A DNA stretch of 64,000 nucleotides from Heliocidaris tuberculata (Eukaryota > Echinodermata > Echinoidea > Camarodonta > Echinometridae), in contig CM046832.1 in NCBI GenBank assembly GCA_025618425.1, forward strand, positions 50,896,553 through 50,960,552. Direction: 5' to 3'. The position numbers were made by a program, and so were the translations under genes. Every line of letters starts with the position of its first letter. Position 1 is the first letter of the stretch. Positions 47,336 to 58,270 of the stretch are shown in pieces. The notes below the pieces were generated by a model, which ran no database searches, had not been told where the DNA came from, and saw nothing but the letters and a program-made list of their open reading frames with translations.

Positions 47336-50300
47336 CTATCGGTATAAGATTTCAACACCGCCGCAGCCGCCCGGTTGATACTCGTCGACTAGCTTGGTCA
47401 TTTTTTCATGGTTGAGCGTCATGAATTCCCGCTGCTCCCTGTCTGTCATATTGATCGCTCCCAGTTTCTGGTAGAACGTTTTCCCGCCAAAATTCCACCT
47501 CGACACGCCCCACATGAGAGAGACGCACCCTGCATCCAGACATGCCTGTATATGGAAAAGTGAGGATATGGGGAAAGTGGAAGGTGTCTGAGATTTTTTC
47601 AATCTGTTACAACCAATTATTATAGGATGTGATCATTCCCTTTTTGAAAAATATAATCAATTACGCAATTACTAACGTGGATTTGGGATTACAGGAAGGG
47701 CAGTAGTCGAAATGTTTAAAGACACCAAAAAATCACGATCTTCTTGGAGCTCTTAACATGCAGCAAATGGGCAACTTTTTTTACAAAAAGAAGGGGGTGG
47801 CCATTTTATCCCCTCTTTGGTTCCACCTACATGGTCTACTTGTTAAGGAAATTGGAAAATAATTGATAACACCTTTACTCCATTTATAAAAGGAGCAGCA
47901 TGAGCCGCGGAACCGGGGGGGGGGGGGTGGCTGCATCCCCCACATTTTTTTGAATAGACACGTTTCATAAAATCTGGGAAAAAAAGGTTTGAAAAGTGTC
48001 ATTATTCTAGTGAAATCAAATCAGCCCCGCCCCGACCTCCCCCCCCCCCACTTTCAAAAACGCTCTGCGTCCCCTGAGCAGTACAATAAAAGATCGAAAT
48101 CATTACGTTGGGTTTACTATGAAGATGATCAGGACTGTTCGTATGGCAATGTCATGAAATAGAAGAGCTAGTTACCTTTGCCGTAGTCTTAAACAACACC
48201 GGGGCTAAGTGGTTACCTAGCACAAAAACAAACAAACAAACAAATTAACCAACGGACAAACATATCAAACAAAGTCAGTAAAATATCCCAATACTAATGA
48301 AAGAACTCTCTTGGTCATAAAGCTGAAAGGATAACAAGAATTAACCTACTATTTTGCTTCTCCGTCTCCTCTTTCTCTGCTTGGATACACTCCTCTGTTT
48401 TTCTTCTCTACCTCTTCTCTCACTTCTCTCTCTCTCTCTCTCTCTTCTTCCCTTTCTCTCTTCCTTTCCTCCTGCACTTCTTGGCATGACATTTTTTTAA
48501 CGTCAGATTTATGCACTATACCTTGTTAAATCTTCTATATGTCTCACTTTTGTAAATTGGACAATTTTAGCTCTTGAGCTACATGTTCTTTTCATTTCAA
48601 TAAACCGAATGAATGAATGAATAGGGAATGGTTAGACAGTAAGATAGCAATAGCAATATAACATATTCTACTTTACAACGTGCGCAGTGTACTATATTCC
48701 TATTGTGTTTTTCGTTTGTGCAAATGCATTTGATATCAGTATTCAATAATGAATCAATACATTAAATGAGATTGCCTCAATGCATCTGAAGCCGACAACG
48801 TCATGATGAATATTTACAATTTCGATCTCAGAAAATAGTAACAAGGACGCTTCACCTAATAAATCGAAAGGGTAAAAATAAATTAAAAAGTAGAAAGAAG
48901 TGAAGAAAGGAGTAGAAGAAAAGCCCTCGTGTGCTAGATTTTGGTTTCCGTGGTGATATAGCTGCAGTACTGACAGACAAATATTTATTATAGCATAATA
49001 GATGTATTTCTCTCCGTTTCAACCGTTAAGGTTTACTTTCCACCAAGAGCGTAATACCAGGAAGAAGAAGAAGAGGAAGAGGAAGAAGAAGGAGGAAGAA
49101 GAAGAAGAAGAAGAAGAAGAAGAAGAAGAAGAAGAAGAAGAAGAAGAAGAAGAAGAAGAAGAAGAAGAAGAAGAAGAAGAAGAAGAAGAAGAAGAAGAAG
49201 AAGAAGAAGAAGAAGAAGAAGAAGAAGAAGAAGATCACTATAGATCAAGATAATAAAATGGTTATGGAGTCAAACGTGTTTTGGCTACTATATACATGTG
49301 TATAGAACGACCACCTGTCTGTAAAGACCACATTCTATATTCTCTAGTTATCCTTGAACACTGTTCCTCATTGGAACTTGTATGGAATAAACCTGTACAC
49401 AAAGACCATTTTCACTGGCGGAGGGGGGGGGGGGGGGGGGGGGCACAGGTGGCCCATGCACCCTTTTGAAACTCAATTGGCATACCTTAAGTACACAGCC
49501 CAAAAATATGCCCCTTTTCAACTTTGTGACACACAAAGGAACTGAACAATATGAACCCTTGTTTTTTTCCTTGGATTTTTTTTTTTGGGGAAAAAAAGGC
49601 ACCTCAAAATACAATGACCTTTTCTTTGCTTGTCAGAAAAGCTTAGAAATTGTGATCCCTCTTTAAAACAAAAAATCCTGGATCCACCCCGATTGTTTTC
49701 TTTCCCAAGTGCCCCTAATTTCGAACCGTCATACCTCGGTGTTTAGAGGTGACAAACATTCCGCTCATGTAGCCTGACTTGCCCTTGTAGATGCTGTACA
49801 TTTCATTGAATGTAGAGAAGCCAATGATTTCACCATCGTTTCGATCGAGTTGTTCTTTGGAGAAATAACACTCCACAATAAAGAAGGAGAAGAGGGGTCT
49901 GTCGGAGAAAGCATCTCTTCTTAGAACTAGAAAATAAAAGAAAATGTCAGATCAGAAGACCCATTATAGCGTTGAAAGCTTTAGTAACCCGTAGGGCAGC
50001 TCAAGCAGATATTTCGATAAACTGAACGGCAAATAGGCTAATATTTGCAGACAGTAATGTGCTGACAACATTTCCAAATATCCATTAATGGGGGGGGGGG
50101 GGGGGGAGCCCCTTTCCATATATGGTTACGCTAACGAACATTCATCAATATTTCTTTATATATAGGAAAGGACCCCCGCCCCCCTTTTTTTTTTTACTTT
50201 TCAAAGAATATCAACACTATGATATTGGTAAAACGAGATCAAATAACATTGCCGCATATTAATGCCTATGTTTACAAAGGACTGACATTCGGACAGAATT

Positions 50301-51451
50301 TGCAATTCATAAAATTGAATTTTGCTGTTGTTGTATTAAACATAGGAGCAATACATTAAATCTGCACGATACAAAATCGACAAAAGTGTCTCCATGAAAC
50401 ATGTATTTGTTATTGTTTTGCTAATGGCTGTTTCCTGTAAATCCCTGAAATTCTTTATAAATTACTGATCGACAATTTCAACCATTCAGTGCACAAATGT
50501 CAGATGCAATGGTGCCTGATTAAAATGATTGCATTGTCATAGTGATGATGAAGGCGATTGTACTATGACGCGTTACTGTTATTGCTATTACTGAGAAGCT
50601 AATACTATTTAGCAAAGAATGATCAATAATTCGGAATATTCTTCTCAAGCATATCTGAAAATAGTGAGGATCAGGGAAAACAGTAATACTATGAGTAATA
50701 GTTAAAACGTTTCTATTTCCTAAGGATACAGAGAGTTGAATAATATAATTACTCTGGCTTTATAATTGATTGGATCCTACAGATATAGACATCATTCATT
50801 CTTTGAGCCTTGGCGAAAATTCGATTATTTTTAGCTCACATGAAAGTAATCATTGGAATTTTAATTTTTATAGCTCACGTTGCGCTATAAATAAATTACA
50901 TGGGAGATGTACAATCTGTTTCTTCATATGATGCCCGATGATTGTGTGGACGGATGGATAGGATAATACGGAAATACATACACTGGTTCAAATGGGAAAT
51001 AAACATCTAGATTTATATCTTTATGTTTCAGTTTGGTGGAGAGAAACTCTATTTATAATAAGCAGGGAATAGAATATACGAACCCGTTACTATACATGTA
51101 TATAATTTATAAAGGCGATAACGGTCTCAAACCGACAAGATCATAATAATGCACCATGAAGAAGAAGAGAGGGGAAAAAACAACCTCAAAACGTAGGCTA
51201 ATTCATGGTCTTTCCTGTTACTGTTACTGTTACTGAGACATTTTTAGAGTTCAAAGATTAATCTTTGTGTTTCGTTACTGTAAATTATATCATATCAATG
51301 TTTTACTTTCTTCACTAGTTTCTACAGTTGTGTCCCTGTCATCACTCCCGGGGTGTTTCTTCTGATTGCTAAACTCGGCTGTCTCGGTGATGAGTCGAAA
51401 GAGAGCGCCGCAGTCATTCGGCTGACCTTTACGTATAACGTAGTATACCAT
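47336..51451 (-). CDS. GNAT-family acetyltransferase, spermidine/spermine (SAT1/SAT2)-like
   Basis: Coding exons in transcript order: 51307-51451, 49735-49926, 48176-48216 and 47336-47545. All borders are GT-AG and phases match, giving 195 residues (human SAT1 has 171). It starts MVYYVIRKGQPNDCGALFRL, like the SAT1 beta-1/alpha-1 start. The middle reads FFIVECYF, EIIGFSTFNEMYSIYKGKSG and MSGMFVTSKHRG, the central GNAT sheet. The C-terminal part WGVSRWNFGGKTFYQKLGA includes Tyr151, aligning with the SAT1 catalytic Tyr140. Family role: transfer of acetyl from acetyl-CoA to polyamines or thialysine in the cytosol. Oddity: the acetyl-CoA loop, RGFGIG in SAT1, reads RGNHLA (112-117). Substrate therefore uncertain. 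The ATG is about 40 bp downstream of a GAA/TTC tract. Confidence 0.88.
48500..48622 (+). mobile_element. LINE-type 3' tail with GAAT repeats
   Basis: AT-rich sequence ending 'catttcaataaaccgaatgaatgaatgaat': a poly(A)-signal-like motif followed by a short tandem tail, typical of a 5'-truncated non-LTR insertion. It lies in GNAT intron 2. Confidence 0.5.
49060..49233 (+). repeat. (GAA)n/(TTC)n tract in GNAT intron 2
   Basis: About 170 bp of GAA, with roughly 46 uninterrupted units from 49095 to 49233 and GAGGAA interruptions at the left. The gene's RNA would carry UUC. Confidence 0.97.
49410..49690. repeat. 'ggatccagga' dispersed repeat with poly(G) run
   Basis: Poly(G) at about 49424-49443 is followed by 'cataccttaagtacaca' and ends 'atcctggatccacccc'. 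Related segments occur at 52008-52160 and 59113-59300. Confidence 0.65.
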
Positions 51452-51525
51452 GGTGATTGTGCTACTTGTATTGGAGGACGCTGTTGTTAGAGAGGGGGAG
51501 GGAAGGAGAGACAGGGAGGGAAGAA

Positions 51526-51718
51526 GAAGAAGACGAAGAAGAAGAAGACGAAGAAGAAGAAGAAGAAGAAGAAGAAGAAGAAGAAGAAGAAGAAGAAGAA
51601 GAAGAAGAAGAAGAAGAAGAAGAAGAAGAAGAAGAAGAAGAAGAAGAAGAAGAAGAAGAAGAAGAAGAAGAAGAAGGAGATGGAGAAGAAGAAGAAGAAA
51701 AAGAAGAAGAAAAAGAAG
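51526..51718 (+). repeat. (GAA)n/(TTC)n tract just upstream of the GNAT start codon
   Basis: About 42 uninterrupted GAA units (51550-51676), bounded by GAAGAC and GAAAAAGAA variants inside a roughly 280-bp all-purine stretch (51490-51770). It lies in the 5' UTR or promoter of the GNAT gene. Confidence 0.97.
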
Positions 51719-52007
51719 AGAGAGAAAGAGAAAATAGAGAGAGGAAGAGAGAGAGAGAGCACAAAAGAGAGATTGGGGTGGGCATGAATACAGACAACGA
51801 TACACAGACAGAGAAATAGCGACAGAGAAAGGGATAAAACAGAGAGACACAAAATACAGTTACAGTCAAGCAGAGGCAAAGAGAAAGGTATATACCTCGG
51901 AATGATATATTCGAAGAAATTTTATCTCGGAGGGATATTTCGTCAGTAAACTTGAGTTCGTAAAATGTGCAGCTTGTTTATCGTTATGACACCCCATTCT
52001 TCTGCTA

Positions 52008-52160
52008 AACCAGGGGCGGATCCAGGATTTTGTAAAAGAGGGGGCACAGAGCCGGAAAAGTACACAATTAAGGGTGCATTCTTTTTTTCATTGTGTACTT
52101 AAGGTATGCCAGTTGGGTTTCAAAAGAGGGGGTTTTTCCCCAATGTAGATCGGCCACTGT
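52008..52160. repeat. 'ggatccagga' dispersed repeat
   Basis: Begins 'ggggcggatccaggattt' and includes 'gtgtacttaaggtatgcc', the complement of a part of 49410-49690. Confidence 0.65.
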
Positions 52161-53021
52161 GCTAAATTACCCGACGGACTGGTTGTCTAACATGATTATC
52201 ATGATTATAGTAATTTGATGATCAATTTACATCATGAAAAAGCGTTCATGGTCATATTATGTCCTTGCTCAAGTAATCAGCTTATCATAGGTTAATGGCT
52301 CGACATGGCTCATTTTACATTTGTAGAAAGGGAAAGTATAACTTGACTATATTTTTTACTCTTTATTCAATTTGGTGAAGGGGGAGAAGATGAAGAGGGC
52401 AGGACTGAGAGAAAGAGATAGAGAGAGAAAGAAAAAAGAAGGAAAGACAGAGATATAAAACCAAGAAAGAGACTCGTCTGCTTCTATAATATTTCATAAA
52501 CAATAAAAATAAATATATATCTGATACTTTGTTCATAACTCTCAAAATCTGGAGGAGTTGATTATCAGCACACCCCACCCCCTATTCCTCTGGCTTACCC
52601 TCGATATTATTCGGTCGAATTATCTGACTGAACCGCAGGCAGATCTATTAATGAAAAGCATGATTACATGTAGCCCTATCATGTAATTCACATTATGGAA
52701 ATGCGACATGGTTATTAAAATTTTGCCCCGTTAAAAGGCTACTCGTTAAATAAGTTTAATATATTTTCTCCGTAGAATTTCATATGGGATTAGTGTCACT
52801 GTCCTATACATGCAGATAAATGACTATGCACTTGCATACTATTTGGCCCTCAATCTTATGTTTGGTGACAAAAAAACCAAACAGATATAGCTGTATAGAT
52901 ATTTATAGTTTTTAAAGTCGATACCATTTACAGGTGTCGTGAGAACATAAATAATATGTCGGTCCCAACAGAATCATGGTTAAAATAACATCTTTTTATA
53001 TTGATAATAATGAATGATAAT
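52161..53021. other. Non-coding stretch
   Basis: No gene seen. A purine-rich GAGA/GAAA tract occurs at 52378-52450. Confidence 0.5.
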
Positions 53022-53218
53022 AGTTATTTACCCATGGTAGCCTCATCAGTATCAAAACTGCTTTTCCTAAGGGCCTGCCATTATTATTACCCAGCATCGC
53101 CAGGTACCCATTTGATACACCTGGGTCGAGAGTGATAAATGTGGGTGAAACACCTCGTCCAAGGATGTGAGCACAGAGCAAGGATCGAACTCAGGACCGA
53201 TATACCACGGTGATCTTA
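53022..53218 (-). mobile_element. tRNA-derived SINE
   Basis: On minus, a B-box-like GAGTTCGATCC is preceded by TGGTATATCGG (eroded A box). The body contains 'aaatgggtacctggc', shared with the SINE at 33945-34335. The tRNA part is too degraded for a functional gene. Confidence 0.65.
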
Positions 53219-53275
53219 CCTAGATCTTGTTTGGACACAAGTCATATCAACCTCTTTTTTTAAGGGAAGACATAG

Positions 53276-53421
53276 TTAACACGAGGTAACCTCGCTAGTC
53301 ATAAGGACCGCTATTCATAAGGACCACTATCAATAACTCGCTATTCATAACGCGTGTTAAGTGAATAGCGGTTTTCTATGAATAGCGGTCCTTATGAATA
53401 GCGAGCGGACCCGGTTAACAC
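53276..53421. repeat. Foldback element with 'cgctattcataa' repeats
   Basis: GTTAACACG at left and CGGTTAAC at right bound inverted runs of 'ataaggaccgctattcata' and 'tatgaatagcggtccttat'. About 146 bp. Confidence 0.8.
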
Positions 53422-53462
53422 AGCATTGAAGTCGGCGGTGCTGCTTAGAATAACCGATAGAC

Positions 53463-53652
53463 TACAATGCGTATATATAAAAAAGTACACACTTTGAAAA
53501 TATCCTCCAAAATCATAATTTCACACTATCGATATGATTTTTTCTTCTGAAATTTGGGGTGAGGGTCTGTTTCATCGGATGACACTATTAGTACTGACAA
53601 TATTTAACACTTGAGTGAGTACTGGCTACTTTTGTGAAACTCGCAAAAATGC
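53463..53652 (+). mobile_element. mariner-type terminal repeat, left arm
   Basis: TACAATGCG then 'aaaaaagtacacactttgaa', continuing to 'gcaaaaatgcct'. The inverse is found at 56315-56516. Either two separate MITEs or the two ends of a 3 kb element; no transposase was seen between them. Confidence 0.65.
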
Positions 53653-53804
53653 CTAGGGGCCTGTTGCACAAAACTTGCGTTTAATCGCAACTCCTCAGAA
53701 TCAAACGCAAGTCCTAAATGCGCACTTCTGATTGGCTGAAAATAAAGTTGCGTTTGATATTCCTGAGTTGCGTTCAAACGCAAGTTTTGTGCAACGGGCC
53801 CTAG
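53653..53804. repeat. Foldback MITE, TTGCACAAAACTTGCG type
   Basis: CTAGGGGCCTGTTGCACAAAA is mirrored at right by 'ttttgtgcaacgggccctag'. Further inward 'cttgcgttt' and 'aaacgcaag' also pair. 152 bp, directly abutting the mariner-type arm at 53463-53652. Confidence 0.85.
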
Positions 53805-54659
53805 GTCTTGAATTTGATGAACGTGAGTATCGAGCAGTAACTGCATGTTCTTTCTTAAGTATCAGTAATTGATTTGAACAGTCATTCAATCCATAACCCT
53901 ATACCTAGTACTGCACACCACAATGGTGTATCCAGAAATTGATAAAGGGGAGGGGCGGGATGCTCCCAAGACAGGGGTTAAATGTCGGCCTATTTTGACA
54001 TCTCAGTTCTTGTACAAGCATCAAAGCATCATGAGCATAGCAAGTTATACTGATTTTTTTCCTGGGCCTTCAAGAAGAAGCTTACACCAGCTTCACCCAA
54101 TGACTGGATACGCCACTGCCCCATGCACAATTGCCATCACCATTGCAGGTGGTGTCTTTCCAACACAAATCATCTGCATCAATACCCATTTTTGCCTGAA
54201 AAGTGTTGGAAAGATTGAATGGAATAACGGAAGGAGAACCGTAACATTTACATATTTTCTTCTTCAAACATCTTATTCCTCTTAAAAGTTACAAGACCAC
54301 ATGGACAACGTCTTGTATGACGAATAATAATTTAAAAGAAAAGCAAATTTATTGATTAAAATAATGTTTTAACATGTCTTCAGTTAAACATGTACATGTA
54401 AAAGATATCATCATGCAGTACAGTGCATCCTTTCGATATGCTCCAGACAGTGATGAATCCTCAACTGGTTGGAAGAGATGGGGCAAAGAAAGGAACCAAA
54501 TAAACTGTTCAAAACCAGATTTTTTTTTCTCTCCCTTCTTGAAAATGGAACATTTTAGGTCAGTCTTCCTATATCCATTGCAATTTACATCCTTTCGATA
54601 TGATCCAGTCAAAAGTGGAATTGTATGCAGAAAAACACAATCTGCGATGTTTTAGGTTG

Positions 54660-55030
54660 GGCGTTTAAGTGTGTGTGTGTGGGGGGGGGGGGGAGTGTGC
54701 GGATAGCATGGGCGTAGATAGCGGGGGGGGGGATGGGGATATACATCCCCAAACTTTCAGGGGGGGGGGGTGTACAAACATCCCCCAGGTTTCACTGTAT
54801 AATATTGTAGATTTATATGAATATATTAATATTTATCTACAATTCTGTCGTTGCTTCTGATTTTTCCCGATATTTTTTAACACTACTAGAAAGTGAAAAC
54901 CTTCTACTTCAAATTATACAACATGGATGTTGATCTGGGAGGGATATGGAGGTATGATTTAAAAAATGGAAGTGGGGGGGGGGGGGGGAGGTGGCCTGTG
55001 TTACCATCCCCCAATATATTTTGAGGTGAT
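54660..55030 (+). repeat. Cluster of poly(G) runs
   Basis: Runs of nine or more G at about 54681-54693, 54722-54731, 54761-54770 and 54975-54989, separated by 'atccccc'-type segments. Resembles a G-rich dispersed repeat; no coding support. Confidence 0.7.
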
Positions 55031-56100
55031 TTTTTCAAAGCAATAAAGTAGAAAAAATATTTAGATTAAAGGTACATGTAATTATTCTCGGTTTAGAGGG
55101 TTCAGTCGGTAACTTTCCTTTATAATGCAATTTTGCCACACTCATGTTATTAGTAATAATAACAATTTTAAAAACTGAAATGAAAATATATTCACAGGAA
55201 TCGAATGTGGTGGGGAAAGAGGGAATACATCACCCCCAATATTTATCGAGGATGATGACATGTGTCGTCATCACCCAACTATACATAGAAGAATGATAAA
55301 ATGACAATCAGAACATGCAGACCCGGTCAGAAGCACCGCCCGGGGGTTGCATGTGGGCACAGTGCCCCTACTTTTCCCTTTAACTGCAGATAAGTACCCC
55401 CATTTTTCTTTTGAATAAATTCCCGTTCCATATTCTTATAAGTACCCATTTTGATAATTACACCTCATCCCTCACCTTACCTTTGATAAATGCTCCTATT
55501 TCAACAGGAGCATATATCCCTTTTAATTCCTTTTATATCTTTTAATGTAACAAGTCTTTTTTTTTTCTTTGTAATATATAGGCACTGATTTAATTTTTTC
55601 TACTTTATAAAAACATTTTCCCGTTCTCATAAATGCCCCTTTTAAGGGGTGATTAGTGCCCCTTTTCACCTCTGATAACTGCCTTTTCTACCTTTTCTAC
55701 CTTTTCTATTTATTTATTCTATTTATTTTTCTAATAAGTGTCCTTTTTCCCATGATAAGTACCACGTTTCCCTTTTCCGTAACATGTGCCCCTAATCTAA
55801 AGTGACTTAGAGAGCCAATATTCCTAAATGCTCGCTAGCTACGCTCGCTCGTATTAAAAGTATAACTTATTAAATAAATTTTCATTGTGAAATTTTGCAA
55901 ATGAAACCCCATCAGAATTGTGTTTGCCCGTTTTTATATTACAATGTAAATTTTGAATATTGTTTGCTCCCTCGCTTCGCTCGCTCGCTCCATATTCAAA
56001 TCATACTACAAAACTGCAAAGTGTGATGCTAAAGTTGTATCTTGGACATGTAAAGAGAAAAACCATATTGTACATGTTTACACACCGTCACCCCACACTT

Positions 56101-56140
<40 letters not shown>
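56101..56140 (+). repeat. (TA)n(TG)n microsatellite
   Basis: About twelve TA units running directly into TG units. Confidence 0.9.
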
Positions 56141-56314
56141 CGGGTGGTCCTTGAGGGAAATCATACCCCCTCCTCATTTATGAGGACCTGTCTACGCCAA
56201 TGGCGGATAGGTATAGGATTAAGAATTAAATGATTTTTCAAATCAGTCATTAATACGTAACAGAGAACATGAAGTTACTGCTTGATAGGCACTTTGATCA
56301 AATTTAAGACTGAG

Positions 56315-56516
56315 GCATTTTTGCGCAAATTTTTTTTCGAGTTTTACAAAAGCAGCCAGTACTCACTCAAGCGTAAAATATTGTCAGTACTCATAGTGTC
56401 AGCCGATGGAACAGACCCTCACCCATAATTGTATAAGAAAAAAACCATATCGATATTTGAAATTATGATTTTGGAGGATATTTTCAAAGTGTGTACTTTT
56501 TTTGACACGCACTGTA
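56315..56516 (-). mobile_element. mariner-type terminal repeat, right arm
   Basis: Inverse of 53463-53652, ending 'gtgtgtactttttttgaca' then CGCACTGTA. The arms share 'cagtactcactcaag'-like, 'cagaccctcacc' and 'gattttggaggata' segments. Confidence 0.65.
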
Positions 56517-57344
56517 TAATTATCTGACAGTGACAGCAATAATCATGAATCACTATATAATGTTCACCTTTACAGAAATGATATAACATGCTGAAGTGCA
56601 CGTAAGCACATGCAACGGTTATTCACAATAGCTAAACTGATTATGTTAATGTGCCTGATGCATTTGAAAACAGAAAATAGTGCATGATCAAACGATTTTT
56701 TAAAACTCACATTTGAAGAGGTGTTGAACACCAGCTGGCCGGCCTGGTCCGTTGTGGAGAGAACAATTCAGTGTATGTACAGTAGCGGTTCTTTTGGTGT
56801 ATGGTTCTTTTGAAGACTGTTGATTTCCATGACGGACATGCATTTCCGGTATTACCACTGTGTATAGATGGAACTGGTGGTTTCCTGAGTGGGTATGATG
56901 ATTTTATCGGGTCTATCTTTTAGAAGAGATAAGCTCCTGACGGTGAGCTTTGTTCAGTTATAGAAACAAGTATTGCATGTGCTCCCCCTTTTGGCGAATT
57001 CGAAACATAAAAGAAGTTTTTTTATCAAAGTTATGGGGATCTTGTGTGATTTTGAGTACTTGACAAGCTTTACTACATGTATAATAGACTCCAATCTGCG
57101 TACCAGTCGACTCCCTTCACTCATCAAGAGCTGGGTAAAATCACAACCAATACTGGGTAAAAAGTACCCAACGTTCGGTAAAAGCTATCCAATATTGGGT
57201 AATGTTACCTAAAATATTTGAGAGTGTTTACTACCCTCTCTCTCTCTCTGTCCCTCCCCTTTCTTCTCCCTATCTCTCCCCCTCTCCTGCTCAATCTTGG
57301 CTAGATTTCTCTCGACCATCTTCAATCCAGCTCTTTCTCTGCTA

Positions 57345-58270
57345 TCCAGATTCAGATTCAGATTCAAATTACATTTATCATTTATTTCCTTCTCATAATC
57401 AAATAAATACAAAATGAAATGTACATTCACAAAAAAAAAAAAAAATGTTGGAAGGAGGTGAGGGTCCCAGGAAGCACATGGCTTGTGGTGGGGTCACCTT
57501 TAAAATACATATTTACATATATAATATTTTACAACAATTATAACTTACACAATAAATCTAAGAGACAAAAAAAAAAAAAAAAAAAAAGGAAAAAAAAATG
57601 AAAAAGGATATCTGCAATATGTGCTACTGACTATATTGTACGAAGTATATTTTTTTACAGTACGAGTAAATGTACATATATGTGAAGGGCATGTTTTAAT
57701 AGAATCATTTAAATTGCTCCAGAGTTTGGGACCAGAAAAACGAATATTTTGTTGAAGCGCAACTGTTCTATTTCTAGGAATATGAATGTCTCTCACAGAT
57801 CTTGTTGGATAATCATGATAATTATGAAAATTACAATTAAAATCAAACAGATTACAAAACTGTTCGGGGAGATATTTGTAAATTCACTTATACATAAAAT
57901 CGTACTGTTGGTAACTGACAATATCTTCAAATTTTAGGAGTCTCAAGTCATGAAATAAGGGGTTGGTGTGAGTTCCAGATGGTACATCGTCGACAGTTCT
58001 TATCATCTTCTTTTATAATGTACTTAGCTTACTTATATTAGACGCATAGGTATTGCCCCACACAAGAGTGCAATACGATAAATATGGGAGAACAAAAGAG
58101 CATTACACACTTCGAAGAACATTCGGCTGATACAGAATATGAAGTCTATTTATAATACCTATATTTTGGGCAATTTTATTATTTTTTATTTCATGGATAT
58201 GCGGTTTGCAAGACAACCGACTATCAATACAAATGCCTAGATATTTGGTCTTTACAACTCTTGCAATTTC
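57345..58270 (-). mobile_element. CR1/jockey-type LINE, 3' fragment
   Basis: On minus, frames broken by stops spell out the end of a non-LTR reverse transcriptase: KYLGICIDSRLSCKPHIHEI (about 58245-58180), then NIGIINRLHILY, and later YPTRSVRDIHIPRNRTVAL, QQNIRFSGPKLWSNL (about 57800-57710), matching the conserved '..GP.LWN.L' end of these enzymes. The element finishes in 'aatttgaatctgaatctgaa', a tandem hexamer tail. Dead and 5'-truncated. Confidence 0.8.

Noticed and set aside
49002..49253. Poly-Glu, poly-Leu and poly-Phe frames
   Set aside because: Translations of the intronic GAA tract with no conserved flanks.
51290..51879. Long minus-strand and plus-strand frames rich in Leu, Ser, Phe, Arg or Glu over the GAA tract
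   Set aside because: All six frames are open across a pure trinucleotide repeat. Only the part from the ATG at 51451 has GNAT similarity, so the upstream residues are not treated as protein.
53923..54285. 120-residue plus-strand frame
   Set aside because: Low-complexity and repeat-derived, with no recognisable domain and no splice or start support.
56700..56780. Possible 5' non-coding exon of the acetyltransferase gene on minus, with a gtgagt donor
   Set aside because: GC-richer than its surroundings and with a donor-like site, but there is no evidence linking it to the gene.
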